The notes under the pieces are model-generated. The model worked only from the letters and a program-made list of their open reading frames with translations. It was not told the DNA's origin and did not search any database. From contig NZ_FUYM01000010.1 of NCBI RefSeq assembly GCF_900167915.1, positions 177,158-241,157 of the forward strand: a stretch of 64,000 nucleotides of DNA, in the 5' to 3' direction. Positions 32,754 through 41,316 of the stretch are shown one piece after another. Origin of the DNA: Rhizorhabdus histidinilytica. Its GTDB lineage: Bacteria > Pseudomonadota > Alphaproteobacteria > Sphingomonadales > Sphingomonadaceae. Made by a program: the position numbers and the translations under genes. Each line of letters starts with the position of its first letter. The first letter of the stretch is position 1.

Positions 32754-33973
32754 TGGCCGAGATCGAAGTCCAGTCCTTTGGCGGCTGCGTCCATGCGCTG
32801 CGCCAGGCCGACCTGCGCCAGTCGCTCTACGACGAGGCGGCGCTGATGATGGGGCGCGCCGTGGTCAACCTGCACGGCGCCGAACATCGCGCCCGGCGCG
32901 GCGTCGAAGCGGTTATGTTCCGCAAGGACATCTTCCTCCATTACGAGAAGAACGTCCTGCCGCAGACCCTGGCAGAGACGCTTGCGCCCTTCCTGGCAGA
33001 AGGCCGCGGCGATCTGGTGGAGATCGGCTACCGGATCATGATGAACCTGACGATCGACTTCACCGGGGTCGATCGGCCGTTGCGCAGCGCCGAGGAGACC
33101 GGCGAGCTCCTGCGCCTGCTGAAGGAGTTCAGCCTGGCGCCGGCGCTGGGCCAGGCGCGCGACCCGGCGGACGTGGCCGACAAGAAGCGGCGCATCGCGC
33201 TGGCGATGGAGGAGTTCCGGACCCGCTTTCTCGATCCCTCGCTCGCCCGCCGCCAGGCGCTGATCGACCGTTGCAAGGCCGGCGAGATCGATCGGGGCGA
33301 GCTGCCCAAGGACGTGCTGACGGCCCTGCTGCTGGGCCGGGACGAACTGGGGATGAGCGATGCCGAGTTCGTCCAGGAAGGCATATTCTTCGTCCTGGCG
33401 GGGGCCCATACCACTATCCATTCGCTGACCCATGCCGTCCACGAGATCTGGAACTGGCTCACCGCCCATCCGGAGGATGTGGAGAGGATCCGCTCCGATC
33501 CCTATTTCATCCAGCAGTGCGTCTATGAAAGCCTGCGGCTCCACCCGTCGAGCCCGGTCGCCCGGCGCCGCGCGCTCTGTCCGGTCACGCTGAAGGACGG
33601 GGAGATCGTCGAGGCCGGTCAGGAAGTCGCGGTGAACCTGCGCACCGCCAATCACGACGTCGAACTGTTCGGCGACGACGCGAACCGGTTCAATCCGCAC
33701 CGCACGGTGCGCAGCAATTTCCGATACGGGCTATCGATGGGCGACGGCGTTCATGCCTGCCTTGGCCGGCACCTGGCGATCGGCGTCGATCCGAAGCCGG
33801 GCTCCGACCCCGACAAGCATCAATATGGCGTGGTGCCGCTGATCGTCGCCGGCCTGCTGCGCCAAGGCCTGCGGCCCGATCCGGACGACGCCCCGGAGAA
33901 GGACGAGACGATCACCCGGATCACCTGGGCCCGTTATCCTATCATCTTCAAACCTGAGGAAGCCTTGCTGTGA
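32753..33973 (+). CDS. cytochrome P450, short atypical member 1
   Basis: A 406-residue P450. Seen: helix C HGAEHRARRGVE near residue 44, I-helix LAGAHTTIHS, K-helix YESLRLHP (ExxR), and heme loop GDGVHACLGR. Helix C usually lies near residue 90-100, so about 50 N-terminal residues (beta-1 and helix A) are missing. The I-helix acid is replaced by His (AGAHTT instead of AGxDTT/AGHETT). After the heme Cys comes a long DPKPGSDPDKHQYG segment. It overlaps the amidohydrolase stop (TGATG) and the next P450 (GTGA). The substrate is unknown. Confidence 0.85.
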   Translation: MAEIEVQSFGGCVHALRQADLRQSLYDEAALMMGRAVVNLHGAEHRARRGVEAVMFRKDIFLHYEKNVLPQTLAETLAPFLAEGRGDLVEIGYRIMMNLTIDFTGVDRPLRSAEETGELLRLLKEFSLAPALGQARDPADVADKKRRIALAMEEFRTRFLDPSLARRQALIDRCKAGEIDRGELPKDVLTALLLGRDELGMSDAEFVQEGIFFVLAGAHTTIHSLTHAVHEIWNWLTAHPEDVERIRSDPYFIQQCVYESLRLHPSSPVARRRALCPVTLKDGEIVEAGQEVAVNLRTANHDVELFGDDANRFNPHRTVRSNFRYGLSMGDGVHACLGRHLAIGVDPKPGSDPDKHQYGVVPLIVAGLLRQGLRPDPDDAPEKDETITRITWARYPIIFKPEEALL

Positions 33974-35187
33974 GCGAGAGCCCCGCCGACGTCGTCACGC
34001 TCCATCGCTTCTCCGACTGTGAGGCGGCGCTGCGGAACGGCGACCTGAAACAGGCGCTCTACGATGCCGGCAAAGTGGTGATGGAGGACGTTCTCCTCAC
34101 CCTGCACGGGCCGGAGCATCTGAAGCGTCGCGGCGTCGAGGCGCGGGTCTTTCGACGCAATTTCTTCAACCATTATGAAAAAGTCGTCTTCCCCAGCACG
34201 CTGGAGCAGACGCTGACGCCCTATCTGGCAGCGGGCCGGGGCGACCTCGTCGAGTTCGGCTATCGGGCGACCGTAAACCTGACGGCGGACTTCGCCGGCA
34301 TCGACCGCCCCGAGCGGTCTGCCGAGGAAAGCGAACGGCTGATCCGGCTGGTGAAGAAGCTGAGCGAGGGGGCCACGATGGTCCACTCCACGCGCGATCC
34401 GGTCGAACTGGAAGCCGAGGTGTGTGATGCGCTGGCCGAATTCGATCGCAGCTTCCTCCAGCCGTCGGTCGATCGGCGGACCCGCCTGCTGGAGGCGGTC
34501 GCCGGCGGCAGCCTGGACGCCCAGGAGCTGCCGCGGGACGTGCTCACCGTAATCCTGCAGGCGCGCGACGAACTCACCCTCGATGGGTCGTTATTGCTGC
34601 GCGAGATCGCCTTCTACATGCAGGCCGGCGCCCACTCGACCGCCAATTCGGTGATCCACGCCTTCCATGAGATCATCCATTGGGCGGGCGCTGACGAGGA
34701 GCGCTGGCAAAGGCTGTCCGACCCGCTGTTCGTCCAGCGCTGCGTGCACGAAAGCCTGCGCCTGCACCCGGCGAGCCCGGAAGCCTGGCGGACCAGCATG
34801 TGCCCGATGTCGATCGCCGGGGCCGGCGACCTGGACGCCGGCCGGCGGCTCGTCCTCGATCTGTTCAGGGCCAATCGCGACCCGTCGATATTCGGAGCCG
34901 GCGCCGACGGCTTCGATCCCGACCGGTCGACGCCGAGGGGAGTCCTTCCCACCGGGCTGGCGTTCGGCATCGGCGTCCATGCCTGCCTCGGCCGCGAGCT
35001 CGACGGGGGCCTGCCCGCCAAGCCGGGGGCCGACCCGGACAACCACCAATATGGCATCGTCGCGCTGATCGTGATCCGCCTCCTCGCGCTGGGCGGCAGG
35101 CCCGATCCCGCCGCCCCGGCACAGATCGACACCAAGACCATCCGTCCCAACTGGGGCAGCTATCCCGTTATCTTCACCAAGGGTTGA
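33970..35187 (+). CDS. cytochrome P450, short atypical member 2
   Basis: A 405-residue paralogue of the P450 at 32753, from GTG 33970. It repeats the same oddities: short N-terminus (helix C LHGPEHLKRRGVE near residue 44), I-helix QAGAHSTANS with His at the acid position, HESLRLHP, and GIGVHACLGRE followed by PAKPGADPDNHQYG. It is divergent enough to have its own substrate. The two might also form a heterodimer, since they are co-translated. Electron supply probably comes from the divergent ferredoxin reductase. Confidence 0.85.
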   Translation: MSESPADVVTLHRFSDCEAALRNGDLKQALYDAGKVVMEDVLLTLHGPEHLKRRGVEARVFRRNFFNHYEKVVFPSTLEQTLTPYLAAGRGDLVEFGYRATVNLTADFAGIDRPERSAEESERLIRLVKKLSEGATMVHSTRDPVELEAEVCDALAEFDRSFLQPSVDRRTRLLEAVAGGSLDAQELPRDVLTVILQARDELTLDGSLLLREIAFYMQAGAHSTANSVIHAFHEIIHWAGADEERWQRLSDPLFVQRCVHESLRLHPASPEAWRTSMCPMSIAGAGDLDAGRRLVLDLFRANRDPSIFGAGADGFDPDRSTPRGVLPTGLAFGIGVHACLGRELDGGLPAKPGADPDNHQYGIVALIVIRLLALGGRPDPAAPAQIDTKTIRPNWGSYPVIFTKG

Positions 35188-35189
35188 GA

Positions 35190-35936
35190 ATGACCAGAAC
35201 AGCTATCGTAACCGGTGCCGCCAACGGCATCGGCACGGCCATCGCGTCCGCACTCGTCCGGAAAGGCTATCGCGTCGGCCTGCTCGACCTGGACGCACAG
35301 GCCGTCGAGGCCCGGACCGCCGAAATCGGGGAGGGGGCGGTCGCCCTCGCGGCCGACGTGAGCGATCCGGCTGCGGTGACCCGGGCCTTCGACGGTTTCG
35401 GCGATGCTCCCGATCTGGTCGTCAACAACGCAGGCATCGTCCGCTTCGGCCCGCTCGCCGAGCAGGAGGTCACCGATTTCGAGGCTGTCCTGCGGATCAA
35501 TCTCCTCGGCGCCTATATCGTGACGCGGGAAGCGGTGCGCCGGATGGTCGGCCGCGGTTCGGGCCACGTCATCTCGATCACCTCGACCAACGCCTATAAT
35601 CCCGGCCCCGGATCGGGCGCCTATCCGGCCAGCAAGATCGCCCTGTTGCAGCTGATGAAGCAGTTCGCGCTCGAATATGGCGAGGCGGGGCTCCGCTTCA
35701 ACAGCATCGCGCCGGGCTTCATCGACGGCGGCATGTCGACACCGATCTACGCCGATCCGAAGGTCCGTGCGGCGCGGTCCGGAGGTGTTCCGCTTAAGCG
35801 GCTCGGCGTGCCCGAGGACATCGCCCATGCCGTTCTGATGCTCGATGCCGAGGGATCGTCCTACATCACCGGGATCGACCTGCTGGTCGACGGCGGCGTC
35901 ACCCACGCGGTGCTGAAGAACCTGCCGCGCGACTGA
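35190..35936 (+). CDS. short-chain dehydrogenase/reductase
   Basis: A 248-residue classical SDR: TGAANGIGTAIA (NAD(P) binding), NNAG, ISITSTNAYN, and YPASK as the catalytic Tyr-Lys pair. LLDLDAQ with Asp after the second strand suggests NAD(H) preference. It starts 2 nt after the second P450. It probably oxidises the alcohol made by a P450. Confidence 0.88.
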   Translation: MTRTAIVTGAANGIGTAIASALVRKGYRVGLLDLDAQAVEARTAEIGEGAVALAADVSDPAAVTRAFDGFGDAPDLVVNNAGIVRFGPLAEQEVTDFEAVLRINLLGAYIVTREAVRRMVGRGSGHVISITSTNAYNPGPGSGAYPASKIALLQLMKQFALEYGEAGLRFNSIAPGFIDGGMSTPIYADPKVRAARSGGVPLKRLGVPEDIAHAVLMLDAEGSSYITGIDLLVDGGVTHAVLKNLPRD

Positions 35937-35938
35937 GC

Positions 35939-36619
35939 ATGACTGGCCGGGCGATCATCTACAGCGACGGCTATGGTCATCCGTTCGCCGAAACCAGTCC
36001 GATCCTCGCGGATCTCGGGCGGAGCAGCGGCTGGAACGTCACGATCGAGCCATCCCTGGACGCGGTGCTCGCGCGGCTGGCCGGCGATGACCTGCTGATC
36101 GTCAACGCGCTGCGCTGGTCGATGACGCAGCACGAGAAATATGCGCCCGATCGCGCGCAATGGGCCGTCATGCTGCCGGATGCGCAGATGCAGCGGCTGG
36201 ACGATCATGTACGGCTGGGCGGCAGGCTCCTCGTCATGCACACCGGCACGATCTGCTGGGACAATCAGCCAGGCTGGCCCGCGATCATGGGGGGCGGGTG
36301 GCAATGGGGCGTATCGTACCATCCGCCGCTCGGTGCCGTCCGGGTGGAACTGACGGAGGCGGGACGCGCGCGGAGCGACGGTCCCTCCCGGTTCGAGATC
36401 GTCGACGAGGCCTATCACCAGCTGTCGCCTACGGCCGATTGCGAGATCCTCGCCATGGCCGACGCGGGCGAAGGCGCCCAGCCGGTCGCCTGGCTGCGTC
36501 ATCACGGAAGAGGCCGCGTCGGGGTCGACGCGCTCGGCCATGACGGCCGGTCGCTGCGCGACCCCGGCCATGCCGCGCTGATCGGCGCCATGCTGTCCTG
36601 GCTTGGCGAAGAGGGCTGA
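35939..36619 (+). CDS. ThuA-like domain protein
   Basis: A 226-residue protein of the ThuA-like, glutamine-amidotransferase-fold family, often found near sugar or alicyclic catabolism genes. Seen: LLVMHTGT, GGGWQWGVSYHPP, DEAYHQLSP, and HHGRGRVGVDALGHD near the C-terminus. No catalytic triad of a true amidotransferase is obvious. It sits 2 nt after the SDR gene and 13 nt before the reductase gene. The function is unknown. Confidence 0.78.
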   Translation: MTGRAIIYSDGYGHPFAETSPILADLGRSSGWNVTIEPSLDAVLARLAGDDLLIVNALRWSMTQHEKYAPDRAQWAVMLPDAQMQRLDDHVRLGGRLLVMHTGTICWDNQPGWPAIMGGGWQWGVSYHPPLGAVRVELTEAGRARSDGPSRFEIVDEAYHQLSPTADCEILAMADAGEGAQPVAWLRHHGRGRVGVDALGHDGRSLRDPGHAALIGAMLSWLGEEG

Positions 36620-36632
36620 GGAAGACCCCCGC

Positions 36633-37748
36633 TTGAGTCTCTCCGGATCGCCTTCACCGCTCTTCCGTCCCCTGCCGCTGGGTGGGCTATCCTTGCGGAA
36701 CCGGATCGCGATGGCGCCGATGACTCGCGAGCGGGCGCCAGGCGGCATGCCCACCGACGCCATGGCCGCCTATTACGCGCGCCGCGCCGCCGGCGGGACC
36801 GGCCTGATCGTCACCGAAGGGATAGCGACCGATGCGACCGGCTGCTTCGGCGATCATGTTCCTCGCCTGTTTGGACCGGACGTGGTGGACGGGTGGCGCA
36901 AGGTAGTCGACGGCGTCCATGCGGAAGGGGCCGCGATCATCGCCCAGCTATGGCATGTGGGGGCCTTCGCGCCGTCGATGATCGGCATGACGGACGGGGC
37001 CCGCCCGGTGGAGAGGATCAGTCCGTCCGGTCTGGCCGCACCGGGCCGTCCGTTCGGCCGCACGATGACCGAAAGCGACATCGCGGACAGCATCGCCGCC
37101 TTCGCCGGTGCGGCGGCGGCAGCGCAGGGCGCGGGTTTCGACGGGATCGAACTGCACGGCGCGCATGGCTATCTGATCGACCAGTTCCTCTGGCCGCAGA
37201 CCAACAGACGGACCGACCGTTTCGGCCCGGCGGACAGGACGCGCTTCGCCGTCAAGCTGGTGCGCGCCGTGCGTCGGGCAACGCGTGACGGCTTCGCCCT
37301 TTCCTTCCGCCTGTCGCAATGGAAGCAGCTCGACTATGGCGCTCGCCTGGCGGAGACGCCCGGAGAGCTCGCCGCAATCGTCGGCCCACTGGCGGAGGCC
37401 GGGGTCGACCTGTTCCACTGCTCGACGCGCCGCTTCTGGGAGCCGGCCTTCCCGGGTGACGACCGCAACCTGGCGGGATGGACGCGGGCATTGTCGGGCA
37501 AACCCGCGATGACGGTGGGCTCGATCACCCTCGACGTCGATTTCAAGGCACCGGACGGAAAGGTCCATGCCTCCGGCGTGGGCGCGCATGTCGCGCTGCT
37601 CGAACGCGGGCTGGAGCTGGGATGGTTCGACCTCGTCGCCGTCGGCCGTGCGATGATCGCCAATCCTGACTGGGCCCGCCGGGTTCGCGACGGCGATGCC
37701 GGAGATTTGAGGCCGTTCACGGGCGCGATGCTCGAAACGCTGATCTAG
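36633..37748 (+). CDS. old yellow enzyme-type NADH:flavin oxidoreductase
   Basis: A 371-residue FMN-dependent TIM-barrel reductase from TTG 36633, with GAGGAAG upstream. Seen: LRNRIAMAPMTRERA, LWHVGAF, GIELHGAHGYLIDQFLWPQTNRRTDRFG, and AVGRAMIANPDWARRV. OYE-type enzymes reduce the C=C bond of enones or 2-enoates. In an operon with P450s and SDRs this suits reduction of an unsaturated cyclic ketone. Confidence 0.88.
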   Translation: MSLSGSPSPLFRPLPLGGLSLRNRIAMAPMTRERAPGGMPTDAMAAYYARRAAGGTGLIVTEGIATDATGCFGDHVPRLFGPDVVDGWRKVVDGVHAEGAAIIAQLWHVGAFAPSMIGMTDGARPVERISPSGLAAPGRPFGRTMTESDIADSIAAFAGAAAAAQGAGFDGIELHGAHGYLIDQFLWPQTNRRTDRFGPADRTRFAVKLVRAVRRATRDGFALSFRLSQWKQLDYGARLAETPGELAAIVGPLAEAGVDLFHCSTRRFWEPAFPGDDRNLAGWTRALSGKPAMTVGSITLDVDFKAPDGKVHASGVGAHVALLERGLELGWFDLVAVGRAMIANPDWARRVRDGDAGDLRPFTGAMLETLI

Positions 37749-37761
37749 AGGGGAAAAGAGG

Positions 37762-38520
37762 ATGCGACCGATCGAGGGACTGAGCCTGTTGATCACGGGC
37801 GGTGCTTCCGGCCTGGGAGAGGCCACCGCCCGTCATTTCGTGGAGCGGGGAGCCCGGGTGACCATCACCGGCCGGCGCGCCGACCGCGTCGCCACAGCCG
37901 CCGCCGCGATTGGCTGCAACGGCATCGCCGGCGACGTCACCGATGCGGCAGACCGGCAGGCGATGATCGAGGCCGCGATAGCCCATGGCGGCGGGAAGCT
38001 GGACGCGCTGTTCAACAATGCCGGCAACATGTACCGGGCGACCATCGAGACCGTCGAGCAGGATAAGCTGTTCGATGTCTTCAACAGCAACGTCCTCTCG
38101 GCGATGCTGCTCACCGGCCTCGCCGTGCCGCACCTGGCCGCCACCCAGGGCAGCGTCCTGTTCGTCGGCTCCGTCCATACCCGCCGCAGCTTCCCAACCG
38201 CCTCCCCCTATGCCGCCACCAAGGGCGCATTGCAGACGCTGACCCAGGTCCTCGCGGCGGAGCTGGGCGATCGCGGCATCACGGTGAACTGCGTGATTCC
38301 CGGCAGCATCCCGACCGAGATCAACGTGCGGGCGGGCCTGCTCAGCGAAGAGGAGGTACGCGCCCGGGCCCGTGACCTGCTGTCGACGCAGGCGATCGCC
38401 GAGATCGGCCAGGGCGGCGACATCGCGGAGGCGGCCGACTATCTCCTCCGCGCCCGCTGGGTGACGGGCGCGATCCTCGACGTCGACGGAGGAATGGGCC
38501 TGGGCGTGACCCGCGCCTGA
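37762..38520 (+). CDS. short-chain dehydrogenase/reductase
   Basis: A 252-residue SDR (TGGASGLGEATA, NNAGN, VGSVHTRR, YAATKG). TGRRADRV with Arg after strand 2 suggests NADP(H). It is the last gene of the amidohydrolase/P450 operon; GGGAAAAGAGG precedes its ATG. It is convergent with the ACMSD-like gene. Confidence 0.87.
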   Translation: MRPIEGLSLLITGGASGLGEATARHFVERGARVTITGRRADRVATAAAAIGCNGIAGDVTDAADRQAMIEAAIAHGGGKLDALFNNAGNMYRATIETVEQDKLFDVFNSNVLSAMLLTGLAVPHLAATQGSVLFVGSVHTRRSFPTASPYAATKGALQTLTQVLAAELGDRGITVNCVIPGSIPTEINVRAGLLSEEEVRARARDLLSTQAIAEIGQGGDIAEAADYLLRARWVTGAILDVDGGMGLGVTRA

Positions 38521-38542
38521 ACGGCCGGAACGGCCGGCGGCC

Positions 38543-39535
38543 TCACCCTCTCAAGAGACGCCGGGCATTGTCCGCGAGCGGGGCGTCGACGTGCGGCGGC
38601 TCGAACCGGTCGGGAGCGTCCCAGCCCGCGAAGTTGGTGCCGTAGACCATCCGGCCGGTGCCGACGCGTTCGGCCAGCAGATCGAGCGCGCGATCGTCGT
38701 GCATATGGATGTCGTACCAGAGGCGGCCGAGCTGTTCCGCGAAGCTGCCCTCCCGTTTCAGATGTTCGGGGACCCAGCTTCGCTTGCGGGTGGCATGTTC
38801 CAGCCGGCCCCAGACCAGCGCCAGCGCGCCGCCGCCATGGCTGATGCAGATGTCGAGCCCGGGGTGGCGATGGAGCACGCCGCCGAACAGCAGGGTCGCG
38901 ACCGCCGTGGTCTCCTGCATCGTGAAACCGACGAGGATGTCGAGCTCATACCGCTTCAGGGCTGGGCTTCCGGCGGGCCCGTCGATGCCGTCCGGTCCCG
39001 GATGGATGAAGAGCGGCACGTCCAGTTCGGCGACCGCTTCGTAGAAGGCATCCATCGCGGGATCGTCGAGCCCATGAGGCATCGAGGTGCCGATATAGAC
39101 GGCCTTGTGGCCAAGGGTGCGAACCGCGCGGCGCGCCTCCTCGATCGCCGACGGGATGTGCTGGATCGGCACCGCCGCCGCCGCGCCCAACCGGTCGGGG
39201 TGGCGCGCGACGAGACCGGCGACCGCATCGTTCACCGTCCGGCAGAACCGGGCGGCATCGTCGGCCGGGATGAAGTGGAAATAGGTCAGCGGATTGGGCG
39301 ACAGCAGCTGCCAGTCGATCCCCGACCGGTCCATCGCCGCGATCCTCACGTCGACGTCCATGAAGGGGCTGCCGCGATAGCGGACCCCGCGCAGCCGATA
39401 ATCGCCTATTCTGAAGACCGGCGTTCCGTCCGCCTCGGCGTGGAGGTCCGGACCGAAGGCGCCGGCGGTTCCGAAGCTTTCCTCGCACACCGCATGCGCG
39501 TGGATGTCGATGACCTTGGCGTCATGCAGGCTCAT
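38543..39535 (-). CDS. ACMSD-like amidohydrolase/decarboxylase
   Basis: A 330-residue protein of the amidohydrolase-2 (ACMSD) family, which decarboxylates or hydrates aromatic and ring-opened acids with a metal. Seen: VIDIHAHAV (HxH), PLFIHPGP (His), ICISHGGG (His), and MVYGTNFAGWD near the end. The usual Asp in GSD(Y/W) is Asn here, with an Asp four residues on. It overlaps the upstream SDR gene by ATGA. It may be a C-C hydrolase or decarboxylase. Confidence 0.83.
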   Translation of the reverse strand: MSLHDAKVIDIHAHAVCEESFGTAGAFGPDLHAEADGTPVFRIGDYRLRGVRYRGSPFMDVDVRIAAMDRSGIDWQLLSPNPLTYFHFIPADDAARFCRTVNDAVAGLVARHPDRLGAAAAVPIQHIPSAIEEARRAVRTLGHKAVYIGTSMPHGLDDPAMDAFYEAVAELDVPLFIHPGPDGIDGPAGSPALKRYELDILVGFTMQETTAVATLLFGGVLHRHPGLDICISHGGGALALVWGRLEHATRKRSWVPEHLKREGSFAEQLGRLWYDIHMHDDRALDLLAERVGTGRMVYGTNFAGWDAPDRFEPPHVDAPLADNARRLLRG

Positions 39536-40296
39536 GCATATCCCTTCACGATGCCGCCATCGACCTGGATGGCGGTGCCGGTGATGTAGCTGGCCGCCTC
39601 CGATCCCAGGAAGACGGCGAGGTTGGCGATCTCCTCCGGCTCGCCGAGCCGGCGCAGGGGAATCTGGGCGACCAGCCCGCGCGCCAGCTCGTCCGCCGCG
39701 ACGCCGCTGTCGCGGGCCTGGTTGTCGAGCAGCGAAGTGACCCGCGCCGTCCTGGTCCAGCCCGGGCATATGGTATTGACCGTCACATTGTCGGGACCGA
39801 CCTGATCGGCGAGCGTCTTCGCCCAGCCGAGCACCGCCATGCGGATGGAGTTGGAAAGGGTGAGGTCGGGAACCGGCTGCTTGACGCCATAGGAGCTGAT
39901 GTTGACGATCCGCCCCCACCGCTGCGCGCGCATGTGCGGCAGCACGGCACGGGTCGCGCGGATCGCCGACATCAGGGTCAGCTCGACCGCGGCGGTCCAT
40001 TCCTCGTCCGCGACGTCCTCGAAGCGGCCCGCCCGCGGGCCGCCGGCATTGTTGACCAGGACGTCGACGGGCCCGGCCGTCTCGATGATCCGCGCGATAT
40101 CGCCACGGTCGGTGACGTCCCCCTGGATCGCGGTCGCGCCCGGCATGGCCGACACCGCCGCATCGAGCGCGGCAGCGCCCCGCGCCGCGATGCATACCCG
40201 CGCGCCCAGCGCATGAAAGCCACGAGCCGTCGCCAGCCCGATGCCCTGGCTGCCGGCCATGACCAGCACGGATCGGCCTTCCAGTCCGAATCTCAT
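39532..40296 (-). CDS. non-classical short-chain dehydrogenase/reductase
   Basis: A 254-residue SDR from ATG 40296, with GGGAGGGGAAG upstream. The Rossmann motif GSQGIGLATA, NNAGG and VDGGIVKG are clear. The YxxxK catalytic pair is absent: at this place the sequence reads TLSNSIRMAV. SDRs with an LSN(S/A)xR segment form a separate known group whose mechanism may differ. It overlaps the epoxide-hydrolase-like gene by ATGA. Confidence 0.82.
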   Translation of the reverse strand: MRFGLEGRSVLVMAGSQGIGLATARGFHALGARVCIAARGAAALDAAVSAMPGATAIQGDVTDRGDIARIIETAGPVDVLVNNAGGPRAGRFEDVADEEWTAAVELTLMSAIRATRAVLPHMRAQRWGRIVNISSYGVKQPVPDLTLSNSIRMAVLGWAKTLADQVGPDNVTVNTICPGWTRTARVTSLLDNQARDSGVAADELARGLVAQIPLRRLGEPEEIANLAVFLGSEAASYITGTAIQVDGGIVKGYA

Positions 40297-40703
40297 TGTT
40301 CTTCCCCTCCCTGTCCGGCCGGAGGCCATTGGCTGCGGTAGCTCGCCAGGTCGAAATAATCGCGCCACCGGCGGATCAGCCCGTCCTCGATCTCGAAAAT
40401 CCCCATGATCGGCAGGGTAATCCACGTGCCTTCCACGCACATCCGGTCGACCCTTTCGGTGAGGACTCGGTTGCCGGTTGCGGCGATGGCGCGGACTTCC
40501 CAGGCGCAGGCATCGAACCGGGCCGCGGCGCCCCGCAGATAGGCCTCGACCGCCGCCTTTCCCGCCAGCGGCTCCATCGGGATGTTGTGATAGTCGACAT
40601 CGCCGTGCAGCAGCGCCGCCACCGCGTCCATGTCCAGCCGTCCCCAGGCCGCGCAGAAGGCCGTCACGATCCCGATGGGCGAAGTCGACGATTCGTCGGT
40701 CAT
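40293..40703 (-). CDS. limonene-1,2-epoxide hydrolase-like protein
   Basis: A 136-residue NTF2-fold protein. The limonene-epoxide hydrolase triad is visible: LTERVDRM has the Arg-x-Asp pair and WRDYFD has the third Asp; LPIMGIFEIEDG is the family's characteristic strand before it. Members open epoxides by direct water attack. It is the first gene of an operon with an SDR and an amidohydrolase. A P450-made epoxide would be a sensible substrate. Confidence 0.85.
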   Translation of the reverse strand: MTDESSTSPIGIVTAFCAAWGRLDMDAVAALLHGDVDYHNIPMEPLAGKAAVEAYLRGAAARFDACAWEVRAIAATGNRVLTERVDRMCVEGTWITLPIMGIFEIEDGLIRRWRDYFDLASYRSQWPPAGQGGEEQ

Positions 40704-40737
40704 GCCCGGGACTTGACAGATTGACGGCCGGACGGGA

Positions 40738-40755
40738 AGTATCGATTTCGATATA
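40738..40755. promoter_or_regulatory. candidate operator C of the second regulon
   Basis: AGTATCGATTTCGATATA lies in the 64-bp gap between the divergent epoxide-hydrolase operon and the VOC/transporter/MarR operon, ending 12 bp before the VOC start. It matches site A at 14 of 18 positions. Confidence 0.52.
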
Positions 40756-40767
40756 AATGGAGATGGG

Positions 40768-41316
40768 ATGCGGATTTCATATAGCAGGCCGGACCGCCAG
40801 CGGATCGTGCAGAACGCCTATGTCGTGCGGGATCTGGACGAAGCGATGGTCCGCTGGAACCGCACCCTCGGGATCGGCCCGTTCCTCGTCCGCCGCCATA
40901 TCGCCTTGCGCGACGTGCTCTATCGCGGCCGACCGGCGTCGCTGGACATCAGCGCGGCGCACGCCCAGGCCGGAGACATCCAGATCGAGTTGGTGATGCA
41001 GCATTGCGACCAGCCATCGGCCTTCCGCGACATGTTCGACGGCACGGGGGAAGGGCTGCACCATGTCGCGATCTTTCCCGAGGACCATGATGCGATGGTG
41101 GCGCATTACCGCCAACAGGGCTTCGCCGCCGCGACTGACATCGTCACGGCGGAAGGACGCGGCGCGACCTATATCGATACGCGGCCGATGCTCGGCCACA
41201 TGATGGAGATTTATCGGGTGAACGACAGCCTGGTCGCCTTCTACGAGGAGATCGCCGCGGCGGCCGAGGGCTGGGACGGGCGCAACCTGCGGATCGAACT
41301 GGGCGCCGGATCGTGA
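40768..41316 (+). CDS. VOC-family protein (glyoxalase/dioxygenase superfamily)
   Basis: A 182-residue protein of the vicinal-oxygen-chelate fold: QNAYVVRDLDEAMVRW in the first half, GLHHVAIFPEDHDAMV in the second, and LGHMMEIY with the last metal-binding Glu. The size fits glyoxalase/methylmalonyl-CoA epimerase-type members. It is the first gene of an operon with an MFS transporter and a MarR regulator. The reaction is unknown; isomerisation or ring cleavage are possible. Confidence 0.82.
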   Translation: MRISYSRPDRQRIVQNAYVVRDLDEAMVRWNRTLGIGPFLVRRHIALRDVLYRGRPASLDISAAHAQAGDIQIELVMQHCDQPSAFRDMFDGTGEGLHHVAIFPEDHDAMVAHYRQQGFAAATDIVTAEGRGATYIDTRPMLGHMMEIYRVNDSLVAFYEEIAAAAEGWDGRNLRIELGAGS

